64,000 bases of DNA from Prorocentrum cordatum (GCA_963575745.1 CAUYUJ010001408.1:1-64000); one strand, 5' to 3'; counted from the stretch's first letter, positions 29,424 to 39,446 are shown. Notes: generated from the letters alone by a model not told the origin. Translations and numbers: made by a program.

Positions 29424-29612
29424 TTCCAGTCGAAACCGATGATTAAGGATGGGTAGCCTTCCCAAGGTTACCCTTTGCATCCTTGCCTCTTCGGCCCATC
29501 CTTACGCACTTTCGATGGCCAGCCCCTCTCGAAAAACTTCGACCTGCGCGCCCGAGGGGCTTGCATCCTTACCGCGCGTCCTCACTAGAAGTTTTGACTG
29601 TAGCCCTTAGGT
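29424..29612. repeat. Interspersed element family F, copy 2
   Basis: Ends are inverted: ccagtcgaaaccgatgatta at the left and gaagttttgactgtagcc at the right. It shares internal catccttgcctcttcggccc and gatggccagcccctctcgaa blocks with 4103-4285. Confidence 0.65.
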
Positions 29613-29994
29613 GAGTAGCGAGCGAGCGAGGACTCGTCGGCGGAAGCCATGGCCGCACCCGCGGCCTCGCCGGCCGAGCTCCGCGGATACGGGCAGTTTT
29701 TTTCACGGGGATGGCACGCCAGGGCAGCGCGATCTTGTCCGATGGGTCCAGTGTGACCCCGATTTGACCCCGCGATCTCAATGTGACCCCACGATGGCTC
29801 CAAGTTCACCCCAATAGGCGACGTATGGCGGCTACTGGAGGGGGGTCCCGATCCACCCAGCGGGCGGAGTCTGAAGCGCGGACAGATTCTGAACCCAACG
29901 ATCCTGGCATGGCGTGGATCTGTATGCGTTCTCCGCTCGTGGAGGACGCGCTCTTTCGGTTGTATACCTGCGTAATTCCACCCTGAAGGCGCAC

Positions 29995-30100
29995 TAGCGT
30001 CGATGAGCGCTTGGTGATCCATGACATAGCGTCGACTGGCGTCACCTAGCGTCGATTTAGCGTCGACCAGTGTCGACTATCATCGACAAGTGTCGATTCA
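29995..30100. repeat. Degenerate (ta)gcgtcga repeat
   Basis: Nine or so gcgtcga/tgtcgac motifs at about 10-15 bp spacing. No gene. Confidence 0.6.
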
Positions 30101-30190
30101 CAAGAGCAGACAAGATGGCCTATCGGAGGTTCCTATGAGTTGCCACAGAGCGCTCCCGCCGCGCTCGCCAGCGCGCCCTAAGGGGGACGC

Positions 30191-30256
30191 CATGGCCAGG
30201 CCCCGCCACTCCCAGGCTGGCGCCCGCGCCCTCACTGCACTGGCTGCGTCGTATTG
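30191..30256 (+). other. Possible truncated leader-peptide ORF (paralogue of 30665-30817)
   Basis: ATG-initiated 21-codon ORF (MARPRHSQAGARALTALAAS) that aligns with the start of the 30665 ORF (MAGPRRCRAGTRALAAAAAA) but hits a stop. It looks like a partial duplicate separated from the second copy by interspersed repeats. Confidence 0.3.
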
Positions 30257-30339
30257 AGGGGCCTCGGTGGACAAGCACACGCTGATGCCCACACACGCAG
30301 TCGAATCGGCAGCAAGGAAACACAGTACGTCAGCAAGGA

Positions 30340-30600
30340 TACCCCTGCATCCTTGCCGCTTCGGCCTATCCTCTTGCCTTTTCTCCACCTCCAGGGACGT
30401 CCAGTTTGGAGGGCCCAGGGGTTTGGTATCGCTCGGACGTGTGGACTTTTTCCCGGCGGGGATTATCAAGGAGCATCCTGGATCATCCTGCGAAATAACC
30501 GCCCACGAAACCGAAAAAGCGCAGGGAATGGACGTCCGAGCGATGGCCAGGGGGCGTTGCGCCCTTACCGTGCGTCCTCACTGCTCGCCTCCACTGCGGC
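30340..30600. repeat. Interspersed repeat, copy 2 (partner at 2345-2580)
   Basis: Shares ordered blocks with 2345-2580, including tcgctcggacgtgtg, aggagcatcctggatcat, cacgaaaccgaaaaag and gacgtccgagcgatgg. Its left part (ccttgccgcttcggcc) also resembles family F. Confidence 0.6.
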
Positions 30601-30664
30601 TCGCGAGCGCGCGAGCACCACGCGCTCCTGCCGCGGCCGCCTTGCCTGCTCCCAGGCCGACGAC

Positions 30665-30817
30665 ATGGCCGGGCCCCGCCGCTGCCGGGCCGGCACCCGC
30701 GCCCTCGCGGCGGCAGCCGCCGCCTGCCTCGCCGCGCTCTGCTGCGCGGCGAGCCGCGGCTTCGCGCCCGCGCCGGGCGCCGGCGAAGCGGCGCGCGCGG
30801 GGGGCGGCTCGCGCTAG
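30665..30817 (+). CDS. Possible plastid-type targeting leader (first exon or relic)
   Basis: A 50-codon ORF: basic start (MAGPRRCRAGTR), hydrophobic Ala/Leu/Cys core (ALAAAAAACLAALCCAA), then SRGFAPAPG. A signal peptide followed by Phe plus Ala/Pro is typical of dinoflagellate plastid presequences. No mature protein follows: the ORF stops at 30817, 20 bp before a gtaagt, and a family-E element begins at once. It could be an orphaned leader, a broken gene, or chance GC-rich sequence. Confidence 0.35.
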   Translation: MAGPRRCRAGTRALAAAAAACLAALCCAASRGFAPAPGAGEAARAGGGSR

Positions 30818-30844
30818 GCTGGCAGTCTCGACTAGACGTAAGTC

Positions 30845-31008
30845 AGGAAGGGAAAAAACACACAGACACAATTAATCGTCGATTCCCTGGAAAATATGGG
30901 AAAATATGGGAAGTGGTGGGGAAGACAAAAACCTATCAAATATGCGAAAATATGGGGAATATGTTTATTTGTGTGTATTTATTTGTGTGTCCTGGGGCCC
31001 CTTCAGTA
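30845..31008. repeat. Interspersed element family E, copy 2
   Basis: Blocks acacacagacacaattaatc, cgattccctggaaaatatgg, gtggggaagacaaaaacc and gtgtcctggggccccttcag. Flanks tcaggaagg (left) and tcagtaagg (right) differ at one base and are a candidate 9-bp target-site duplication. Confidence 0.75.
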
Positions 31009-31009
31009 A

Positions 31010-31150
31010 GGAGTGACCTTTCGCCGGAGTGACCTTTGGTACGGGTCCGATGAGGGTCCCCCGATCGCCGAACGCGATGCGATGGCAGCGTCTTGCGCGC
31101 CTGTGTGTGTGGTCATCCCGCGGCCCCCACTCTTGCGTGTGGCCGAGCGG
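31010..31150. repeat. Interspersed element family H, copy 1
   Basis: Shares gagtgacctttcgccggagt-like, gggtcccccgatcgc, gatgcgatggcagcg and cactcttgcgtgtggccga blocks with 45124-45300. Ends are short inverted repeats (gagtgacc and the later cactcttgcg). A left-end fragment is also seen near 54123. Confidence 0.6.
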
Positions 31151-31771
31151 GGGGCGGCTCGAGCTGGGCTGACAGTCGGATTCGGGCATACGGGTCCTTT
31201 GCACAAGGGGGGTCTCGAAACTGTGCGCAGAAGCTCGTGCAATCCTTCGCGCGGGATGCGCACGTCGCACAACATCAGCAGGTGGCTGCCACGAGCCTTG
31301 CGCCACAGGGTGGCCGATTGCTTTATGTGGCGACCTCATTTCGGAAGCCCTGCTTTGCCGAGCACCAAGAGAAACTCTGGGCCTCCCAGGCGGCGTTGGT
31401 CGAGGAAGCGCAAGCACGGATTGAGGCGCGTGTGTTAGCGACGGGTCCAGTTTCGATGCGTACTCGGCTCACTCCGTTACCGAATGAGGCGGCACTGGCC
31501 TCAGGTTCCGGAGGTATCTTCCCCGATCCATGGATTTAGCGTCACTGCGCCAGATCCACGGATCCCTAATCCATGTGAGCGTGTGCCCGAGCTGGGCCTC
31601 CCACGCGTCATCGCGGGTTCTCGGCGGTGTTCGACGGGTTCCCAGCGATTTTCCAGTCTCGATATGTTCTCCAGCAGCTGCGCCTCGCCGAGAGCGCCCG
31701 CTCGGCCGCCAGTGAGCCGAGTTATGATCCGGAGGCCAGGGAAGGGAGCTCGACTCGGGGCCAGGGAATCC

Positions 31772-31945
31772 AGGCCTCCCAAATGGGGTCCGAACGGATG
31801 GGGTCGGAGGATCGCGCCGCATCGCCGATGCATCGCCGATGCGGCTCGATGTGGAGCCTGTTTCTCTCTGCGTCGACGGCGCCAACGCACTGGCAATGCG
31901 GCGCGATCCTCCGACCCCATCTACTCGGACCCCATCTAGGAGGCT
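31772..31945. mobile_element. Foldback element family A, copy 2
   Basis: Left ggcctcccaaatggggtccg, right accccatctaggaggc, with duplicated atggggtc motifs in each arm. The core has gcatcgccgatgcatcgccg and is shorter than in copy 1. Confidence 0.8.
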
Positions 31946-32229
31946 TCTGTGAACGATACTTCGACGATCTCGTGGGCCGTTTTCGTTTCGACTTCGATTT
32001 GCAGCAAAGATCGAACGAAGGCAGAGCGATGGTACACGAGAGCAACACGAACACGCACACACAACTTGTCTGTCTGCGTCGACTTGGGTCCAAGACGCGG
32101 TCGAGACAGCCGAGGGACGCTTCGGAGCCGAATCGGGTGGAAGCGAGAACACGGTCGAGGTCGATTCTTGGGACGGCCCCTCTTCAAGTGTTCGAGTCGC
32201 GGACTTCCGAGGAGGGAAGCGCGCCAGTA

Positions 32230-32345
32230 CGGCGACCCCTACTTCGTTTCCGCCTTGCTGGGCCTCCGCGGGTGGGTCGCCAGAACGCACCCCCGGAGAG
32301 GTCCGGGGGGGAGCTGTACACGTACCTTTCGATTCCCCCATAGGC
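32230..32345. repeat. Foldback element family G, partial copy
   Basis: Contains the family blocks ctgggcctccgcgggtgggt, cagaacgcacccccggagag and gtccggggg, then diverges. Confidence 0.45.
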
Positions 32346-32639
32346 TGTGGTTTCTCGAACGCTTGTTTGCCGTCTGACCACCTCGTCAGTCTCCACCTCA
32401 AAGTTCTCCCCCCTATTCGTCAGTCTCCACCTCGTCGTCCTCCACCTCGTCGTCTCCTGGGAGGAAGCCAGCCAAGGCGAACAAAAACTACCGGTTTCAA
32501 AAGATGGATGATGCCGCTCTCTGTTCCGTAGCCTTTGATGCTTGAGGGTCCGGCGTGTGTACGGGGTCCGGCGTGTGTACGGGTGCTCTAACACCTCCGA
32601 GTGGCCCCATCGTCGAGCGAGGCTAGCGAAAAAGTACCT

Positions 32640-32740
32640 TTCGTATCTCATGGTGTCCTCGTCCTCCTCCCCCCTCCTCGTCCTCCTCCCCCCTCCTCGT
32701 CCTCTCCTCTCCATCCTCCTCCTGCTCCTCCTGCTCCTCG
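32640..32740. repeat. Short (TCCTCCCCCCTCC)-like tandem tract
   Basis: Imperfect tcgtcctcctcccccctcc units. Pyrimidine-rich and non-coding. Confidence 0.6.
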
Positions 32741-32880
32741 CCCCTGTATGCTGCCGACGATGGCCGCGGCGGCAGAGCACGCTTTTCGAGGCTCGAGGCT
32801 CGACCTTCTGCCGGGGGCAACATCGGGGGAGGACGAGCGGCTTCGAGGCTCGACGTCTTCGCACGTTTTTCGTCGTCTCC

Positions 32881-33106
32881 AGTCGGCTTCACACCGAAGA
32901 AGGAAACCACATAAGCTTAAATTTTTGGCGCTCCGCGCGGATTTCTTGGATCCGCGCTGGGCCCCCCTGGCGGCGCCTCCGGCGCCGCCCCTGGCGCGCT
33001 CCGCGCGCCAGGGAGGGGGGTCCCGGCGCGGATCCAAGAAATCCGCGCGGAGCGCCAAAAGTTTATCTTTATGTGGTTGTTTCTTCTTCTGTGTAAAGCC
33101 GACGGG
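32881..33106. mobile_element. Near-complete hairpin element family C, copy 1
   Basis: Inner arms are perfect inverted repeats of 32 bp (tggcgctccgcgcggatttc onward at about 32920-32951, mirrored at about 33026-33057). Outer arms extend the dyad with gtcggcttcacaccgaagaa / aaccacataa at the left and matching ttatgtggtt / ttcttctgtg at the right. The ~70-bp centre has further GC palindromes (ggcgcctccggcgcc, ctggcgcgctccgcgcgccag in part). Two other copies lie at 34540 and 44925. Confidence 0.85.
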
Positions 33107-33454
33107 ATGCTCTCGGTTGGCTGTGCGGGAACCCCTGCTTCTTTGAAGGCGCGGGCCTTGTCTGCTAGGTGTCAGGCCGGCGCCTTCTGAGAAGCAGCCT
33201 CCTCCTCAGAGGCCTTCCCCCCTCCCCCTATCCCCCCCTTGCGCGCGCCGCCAGCACCCCGCGTAGTGAGTCAGTCGGGACTTCGGGTGACCGCACGGTT
33301 TGGGGACTCGGGTCGTTGTCCGAGGGCGTCCTTGGGCGACTGGGACTCGGTCCGAGCTCCCGAGACGGAGCGGAGACGGACCGTGCGCTGAGGTTTCCTT
33401 CGGGTTCCCGCGCCCCCATCAGGTTCGCTCACTCTGCGGCCACAGGTGATTGGC

Positions 33455-33685
33455 TTGTTTTCCACCACCACCACCACCACCATGAGTTGGAGGGGGGAAG
33501 GAGGACGAGGACGAAGAGGAGGAGGACGAGGACGAAGAGGAGGAGGACGAGAAGGAGGAGGACGAGGACGAAGAGGAGGAGGATGAGGAGGAGGAGGAGG
33601 AGGAGGAGGTGGAGGAGGAGGAGGAGGAGGAGGACCCCCCCCTCCAACTCCTGGTGGTGGTGGTGGTGGAAAACAGGCCCATCAG
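33455..33685. mobile_element. Single-copy foldback with GAC/GAG purine core
   Basis: The left arm (about 33459-33500: gttttccaccaccaccacca then gagttggagggggg) is inverted at the right (about 33636-33675: cccccctccaactcctggtg then gtggaaaac). The core is a (GGA/GGACGA)n array. The dyad continues weakly outward (aggtgattggcttg against cccatcagcag). Confidence 0.7.
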
Positions 33686-33847
33686 CAGGGGTCCCGACCC
33701 ACTCAGGTCGACTCGAGGGCATGCTGCTCACGCACGGATCCGCCCTCGCGGGGCGCTTTTCCCGGGTATATCAGCCCCGGCCGAGGGGGGGGGGGGGGGG
33801 GCAGTTGTGCAGGTGCGACCGCTGGGGCGGCCCTGAGGCCACTGCTT

Positions 33848-33965
33848 GTGGGTTTGTGCCGCTGCGCCGCTGGGCTTCTTCGATTTTTATATATATATAT
33901 ATAACAAAAAACAAACAAAAAAACAAAAAACAAAAAAAAACACAAAAAGTGGGTTTGTGCCGCTG
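33848..33965. mobile_element. A-rich insertion flanked by a 17-bp target-site duplication
   Basis: gtgggtttgtgccgctg occurs at 33848-33864 and again at 33949-33965. Between them is 84 bp: a short unique stretch, (TA)n, then a tract of A runs broken by single C residues. Direct repeats plus a 3' A-rich end in plus orientation are the usual mark of LINE-mediated retroposition. Confidence 0.75.
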
Positions 33966-34094
33966 GCAAAGGCGGCCCGTGGAGAGCTGTTCCATCGTCT
34001 CGGATCCGCTCTCGGCGGGCGCCGGGGCCCGGAGAGGCAGCCCCCGGAGGCCGACGGCCGCAGGAGGAGCTTCCGGAGGGAGCCCAAACGCTCA

Positions 34095-34410
34095 GACACC
34101 AGGAATCGTCGATTCCCCAGAGAGCACGGGGAAACAAGGGCGCCCTCGAGGGCGCGGATTTGTTCGCGCTTCGCGCCTCGCGGTTCGGCTCCGATTCCTC
34201 CTCATCCTCCCCTTCTCCCTGGGGCGGCGGCGCAAGAGCGCGAAGTTGTTCGCACTTCGCGCTTCGCGCAGCGCGAAGCGCGAAGCTGGGAGCCATTGGA
34301 AAATATGGGAAGTGGGGGGAAGACAAAAACCCAGAAAATATGAGGGACATATGGGGAATCCTGTTATCTGTGTCTATTTATTTGTGTGTCCCAGGGCCCC
34401 TTCAAGGATG
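34095..34410. repeat. Interspersed element family E, copy 3 (interrupted)
   Basis: The left block aatcgtcgattccccag at about 34106 is separated from ggaaaatatgggaagtgggg at about 34290 by ~150 bp containing gcgcttcgcgc palindromes. The right part (aagacaaaaacccagaaaat, gtgtgtcccagggccccttc) matches the other copies. Confidence 0.65.
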
Positions 34411-34539
34411 CCGGCAGAACAGAGGACCCCGGCAAAGCGCCCCGACGGCAGCAAGGCGGCGGGGGCGGCTGGAGGAGTGGGAGGTCGGCCATCGGCGACG
34501 GGGGCGACAGCGCGGCCGCATACGCACCACATTGCATTC

Positions 34540-34732
34540 TTGGGGGAACAAAAAGTGTAAACATAAAATCTCGGAGGCCCGCGCAGATTTCTCGGATCGG
34601 CGCTGGACCCCCCTCCCGGGCGCGCGGGGCGCGCCAGGGGCGGCGCCGGAGGCGCCGCCTGGGGGGCCCCAGCGCCGATCCGAGAAATCCGCGCGGACCT
34701 CCAAGGTTTTATGGTTGTGCCACGTCTTGCCT
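34540..34732. mobile_element. Hairpin element family C, copy 2
   Basis: Arms gcgcagatttctcggatcgg (left) and ccgatccgagaaatccgcgc (right), with outer acataaaatctcggagg against acctccaaggttttatggt. It diverges from copies 1 and 3 but covaries in both arms, so the hairpin is kept. Confidence 0.8.
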
Positions 34733-34805
34733 CGACTTCTGGCAGCAGGGGTCGGCTATCGGGGACAGGGGCGGGTGGAGGAGTAGGAGGTCGGCTATCG
34801 GGGAC

Positions 34806-35090
34806 AGGAGGAGGAGGAGGAGGAGGAGGCGGAGGAGGGAGGAGGAGGAGGAGGAGAGGAGAGAGAGGGGGAGGTGGAGGAGGAGGAGGGAGGAGGGAGG
34901 GAGGAGGAGGAGAGGAGGAGGAGGAGGAGGAGGAGGAGAGGAGGAGGAGGAGGAGAGAGGAGGAGGAGGAGGGGAGGAGGATGAGGAAGGAGGAGGAGGA
35001 GGAGGAGGAGGATGGGAGGAGGAGGGGGAGGAGGAGGAGGAGGAGGAGGAGGAGGAGGAGGAGGAGGAGGAGGAGGAGGAGGAGGGGGCG
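34806..35090. repeat. (GGA)n array with GA interruptions
   Basis: About 285 bp purine-rich on the plus strand. Long poly-E/R/G and poly-S/P/L ORFs on both strands are artefacts. A duplicated gtcggctatcggggacaggg precedes it (34750 and 34792). Confidence 0.9.
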
Positions 35091-35274
35091 ACAGCACGGC
35101 CGCACAGGCACCACCTTGCATTCTTGCAGCAGGGGGTCGTGGCCGTCTGTAGGCGAGAGAGCCCCACGCCCGGGTTGGCAGTGCGCGGGGGAGCCTCGGG
35201 CGCCGCGGCCTCCCGACCCGGGCGGCCTCGGGCTCGGAGGGCTGGGCTCGTCTTCTGCCTCCGCGCGGTCGGGT

Positions 35275-35467
35275 GCTCCAGATTTCGTAATAAAGGGAGG
35301 GGGGTCTCGTTTCGGGGGGGGGTCTCTTCCAGGCTATCTTGGAGGGCCTGGGGGGGTCTGGGGACGAGATGTTTGGGAGGGATCTCCCACGGGGGGGGGG
35401 GGTCTGAAATGGCTTGTCTTGGAGGGTCCAGAACCCCCTCCCTTTTATTACGAAATCTGGAGTACCG
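35275..35467. mobile_element. Single-copy foldback element
   Basis: ctccagatttcgtaataaag (35277 onward) plus ggagggggg is inverted at the right as cccctcccttttattacgaa then atctggag (about 35434-35464). The centre is G-rich with gggggggggg runs. Confidence 0.7.
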
Positions 35468-35534
35468 CTGGCCAGAGTGCACAGCGGGCTCCTCAGCGCG
35501 CGCCGCGGGCCCGTCCTCGTGCAGCCGCCAGAGG

Positions 35535-35712
35535 ATCACCACCCACCAAACCACCCCAACCCAACCCGAGGGCCTCAGATGGACCTCCATTTCCAGTGGG
35601 GGGGGCGGGTGGGCGGGGAACAGCGAGAAAACACGTTTGGAACCCGTACCCCCCCAACCCGAAATTCGGGTCCTTGGGGTTGAGTTGGGGTGGTCTGGTA
35701 GGTAGTCAGAAG
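35535..35712. mobile_element. Foldback element family D, copy 1
   Basis: Left arm accaaaccaccccaacccaa, right arm ttgagttggggtggtctggt. The interior (ccatttccagtgggggggg, aacacgtttggaacccgtac) is shared with 56995-57180. Imperfect flanking repeats (cagagg / cagaag) are possible. Confidence 0.75.
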
Positions 35713-36535
35713 AGTTGTGGAAGCCGGTGAATGCAGAGGAAGCGTGCTGCCAAATGCTTTCCAGATGTCGATAATTGTGTCAAACCTGTTTAAAATATGT
35801 AAACACATGTTTGAAACATGTTTAGGACATGGTTTACACATTCTGAACACATGTTTTATCCAATGATCGGATTGTTAAAGTGTCCACTGTCATGGCATCC
35901 ACAACAGATGAGCGGCAAGGCTCCAGCCTTACGGGCAGCTCGCTCTCGAAGGCTGGCGAGCTGACCCATGGGCCATGCCAGCAACCCCTTTCGGCCATTG
36001 ACCTGTAAGAAAACATCGGATGGCCTTGCACCCTGTGTCGGTGGGTGTTTGGGCACGCTCCTCGACTCGTCTTACCCCGATACGCACTCCATCCCCCCAG
36101 CATCTCAAACCAAGAGTGACTCCACTGTGCACCCTTTGCGGGGCTCGTGGGTCCTCCACTGGGGCTCCAAGAGTGACCGCCGTCTGGCGGTGGGACTCGT
36201 GGGCGTAGCTGCCTTGATACAGTCTGCCCAGGTTAGTAGGTCGACCCTGCCAGATCAATTGTACCCTTGAGTCCTGTGGTTCGCGACCCACGCTGTCTAC
36301 ATTCCTACGGCGATGTGGCCCTCGAAAGGTTATTGTGTCCTCTCGCGTGTCCTCTCCAATCGAGCCCGACTGCAGGCACGTCCTGCAACGCTCTCTCACA
36401 CACGTGCTGGCCCAAGTTTGGGCGAGCGCCTCGCGCCAGACCCACGTTGGCGATGCACGTGTTGAGCTCCGTGCAGCCACGGAAAATTAAAGGTTGCGTG
36501 TTGCGCATCGGGGCAGCTAAGCTCGTGCGTCCGGG

Positions 36536-36835
36536 AGGGGGAGGAGGAGGAGGAGGAGGAGGGAGCAGTAGGAGGAGGAGTAGGAGAGGAGGATGAGTAT
36601 GAGGAGGAGGAAAGAGGAGGAGGAGAGGAGGAAGGAGGAGGAAGGGGAGGACCGGAGTTTGGGTGCTGGAGAGGATGAGATGGAGTAGTAGGCGGAGGAG
36701 TAGGAGGGGGTAGGCGGAGGGAGCAGGATGGGGGCAGGAGGTAGGAGGAGGAGGAGGAGGAGGATGAGGAGGAGAGGAGGTAAGGAGGAGGAATGAGGAA
36801 GGAGTGATGATGGAAGGGAGGGAGGGAGGGAGATG
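36536..36835. repeat. Imperfect (GGA/AGG)n purine tract
   Basis: About 300 bp purine-rich with scattered T. Followed 160 bp later by a TCC array, so purine and pyrimidine tracts face each other. Confidence 0.85.
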
Positions 36836-36997
36836 ATTTTTGTTTCTGCCCTCCCGCGCTCGCTCGAGCGAGAGGCCCCCGCCCCCCCGGCAGACAGGCG
36901 CGCGCGCCCCGCCCTGTTTCTGGCGCCACCGCGCCGGCGCCCGAGGCGGCGGAGGGGGCCCCGGCGGCGGCAAAGGCCACCTCGTCATCTTCACCTC

Positions 36998-37180
36998 TTC
37001 CTCCGCCTCCTCCTCCTCCTCCTCCTCCTCCGCCTCCTCCTCCTCCTCCTGCTCCGCCTCTCCTCCTTCTCTCCCTCCTCCTCCTCCTCCTCCTCTCCTC
37101 CTCCGCCTCCTCCTCCTCCTCCTCCTCCTCCGTCCTCTCCTCTCCTCCCTTCTCCCTCCTCCTCCTCCTCCTCCCCCTCG
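36998..37180. repeat. (TCC)n array
   Basis: About 180 bp of TCC with CGCC and CT interruptions. ORFs on both strands are repeat translations. Confidence 0.85.
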
Positions 37181-37233
37181 GCGGCGAGCAAGGGGGGGGA
37201 GAAGTGAGAAGGAGAAGGCCTTCTCAGAATTCG

Positions 37234-37408
37234 AGGCCTCCTAGACGGGGTCCGAGTAGATGGGGTTGGAGGATCGCGCCGAATCGCCGATGCATCGCCG
37301 ATTCGGCTCGATGCGGAGCCCGATTTCTTTCACGCGGACGTCGCCGATGTATCGCTGATGCGGCTCGATCCTCCGACCCCATCTACTCCGACCCCATCTA
37401 GGAGGCCT
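37234..37408. mobile_element. Foldback element family A, copy 3
   Basis: The most symmetric copy: aggcctcctagacggggtcc at the left, accccatctaggaggcct at the right. The core has gatgcatcgccgat motifs. About 175 bp. Confidence 0.85.
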
Positions 37409-37409
37409 C

Positions 37410-38112
37410 TAAGAATGGCGGCCGCACTTCTCAGAAGCCCTCGCGTCTTCCGCGTCATCGTCAGTCCCGTACCATATTTTGGATGCGTCTCCTGGGAGGT
37501 TCGATTGAGAATCGGCGCTGGGATATCCCTGGTCGACAACTGGCCCAATCTGGCCCAATCCCGCCTCATCTGGCGCGATCCCGCTTGATTCTCATCACAC
37601 TCGTACAAATCTAGCTAAATCCCTGGCCGAATCTGGCCTAATCGATCAATTGTCCCTCAATGGGGGCTCATAGGCTTTAATCGTTCTGACGTATCTCCTA
37701 GGAGTTGCCCTCCCACCCCTCGTCCGATCTCGAAGACAATGACCCGGTATTACATTCCGAGCAAGACGGCGCCGTGCATCTGTGCGTGGTACGACAATGT
37801 GGCCATGCACGCAGATTACATGAGTAATGCTAAAACTATGTACGAAAGTTCCAAAGCCGGCCGTGATGAGTAATCAGAGTGAAGGGCCCGACCAGTCTTA
37901 CGCCTTGGATCTTCAGAACCTGAAAACAATGGAATAGTATGTTCTAGCATAGCGCACAGCCTAATGGGCATACATGATGACAGTAGCTAATGGTGGATCT
38001 ACGTGTCGAGACCTTGGAAGAGACGTTTTCACAACATATCGCTGACACAGCATGGATCTCAGATGCCGATAAGCAACGTCGAACTTGATGAGGAACACCC
38101 CGACGCGTCCAG
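37410..38112. other. Unassigned region
   Basis: Less GC-rich, low-repeat sequence. I see short degenerate tggcccaatc/tggcctaatc repeats at about 37540-37640 and no convincing ORF. Confidence 0.4.
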
Positions 38113-38334
38113 ATGCCTCCCATTGAAACCAAGCCTGCCGTACAGCACGCATCAGGGACCGAAACTACACGTCAATGCCAGTGCGGATGCTACGACGAGG
38201 ACCTGTCTGACGCACCAGAGGAACCCAGCGGTGGACCCCCTCCCGGACACATGGGCCTCGTCTTCGGGGAATGCAGAAGTTACGATATCGTCTTCGGCGG
38301 AAGGCTGGCCGAAGGCGGCGTGCTGCGTAAGTAA
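38113..38334 (+). CDS. Candidate exon: small Cys-containing hypothetical protein
   Basis: A 73-codon ORF in the least repetitive stretch of the right half: MPPIETKPAVQHAS, QCQCGCYDEDLSDAPEE, HMGLVFGECRSYDIVFGGRL. Composition is protein-like rather than repeat-like. The ORF ends at ctgcgtaagtaa, and gtaagt is a good 5' splice-site match, so an exon could end at 38325 with phase-1 continuation. I do not recognise a family. Confidence 0.35.
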   Translation: MPPIETKPAVQHASGTETTRQCQCGCYDEDLSDAPEEPSGGPPPGHMGLVFGECRSYDIVFGGRLAEGGVLRK

Positions 38335-39376
38335 AACGAAGCGGTTTCATCCGTTAGAAGCCGGTTGAAGGCCAGCAGAAGCCAGCAGAAGTGAAAGTTT
38401 TGCCCCCCGTGGTGTGGCAACATGTTTAGGTTCAGGGTCTCCAGACCACACGGACGGAGGAGGACGAAGGAGGAGGTCGGTGAAGTTCCAAATTTGTTGG
38501 AAGTTGGTAAGTCTCCACAGCGAAATCATTGGTTGAACTCCTTGGCTCCTTGGCCGGCCAAACGTGGTGCCTTGAGGTCCAACAACGCGAAGAAAAATGA
38601 CACAGCGAGAAGATCACGACCAGAGCCCCAGACCCCATATTTCTAGGCCATGCTTCGAACCGCGTCTCCGGGCAGCCCAAAAGAGGCGCCCAGCTACAAG
38701 GGGGCGGTGGCAAAACTCAGGCTGGCACTGAAGCTTCTGGCGAGCCCGTGCGCCCTTCCGCCGCTCGCAACAGCGGATGACCCCGCCAACGGCCTCGAGG
38801 CACGGAAGGCGGGCGTCTCGGACAGCTGTGTTCGCAGAGTTCGGCGGCCCATCGGCGACAGGAGTCGCATCACGAGCTGGTGCGCTTCGCATGGAGTGAT
38901 TTGTCCGGCGCTGCGCGCGCGCGTTGCAGTTGTAGCGCGCGCGGGCGACGGATTGCAAGTGCGTTGAGGGCGGGCAACTACACTGCAGATGCAGATGCAT
39001 TGCGCCAGAGCGCTGTGCTGCGCCGTCTTGAGACAGGCATATTGCGCGCAAGGTCGAGCAGTGCGCTTTTCGCGCTAGAGCATACGGCACGAGCCAAATC
39101 GACTGTAACTTCCCAGTTGTGTTGCAATGGATTGCAGCTGGCAGGTTGCATTGCATTGCTGCGCTGGTCGATTGCGGCATGCTCGACCAGATCCGACCCG
39201 ATCGCCCAGAGAGGCTGCAGGCAAGGGGCGTGGGGTGCCCGCGAACGTCGTCCGTCTCATATGGCAGAGTCGGAGGCTCCTCGGCAGCAAAGTGTTGAGC
39301 CTGCGCCCCTCGAGCCCGCACGAAGCTGCACTGCAGCCACAATGAAACATCGCGACGCCACGTGGTTGCAACACCC

Positions 39377-39377
<1 letters not shown>

Positions 39378-39441
<64 letters not shown>
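39378..39441. repeat. (CA)n microsatellite
   Basis: About 32 CA units, the only long CA run in the window. Confidence 0.95.
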
Positions 39442-39446
<5 letters not shown>

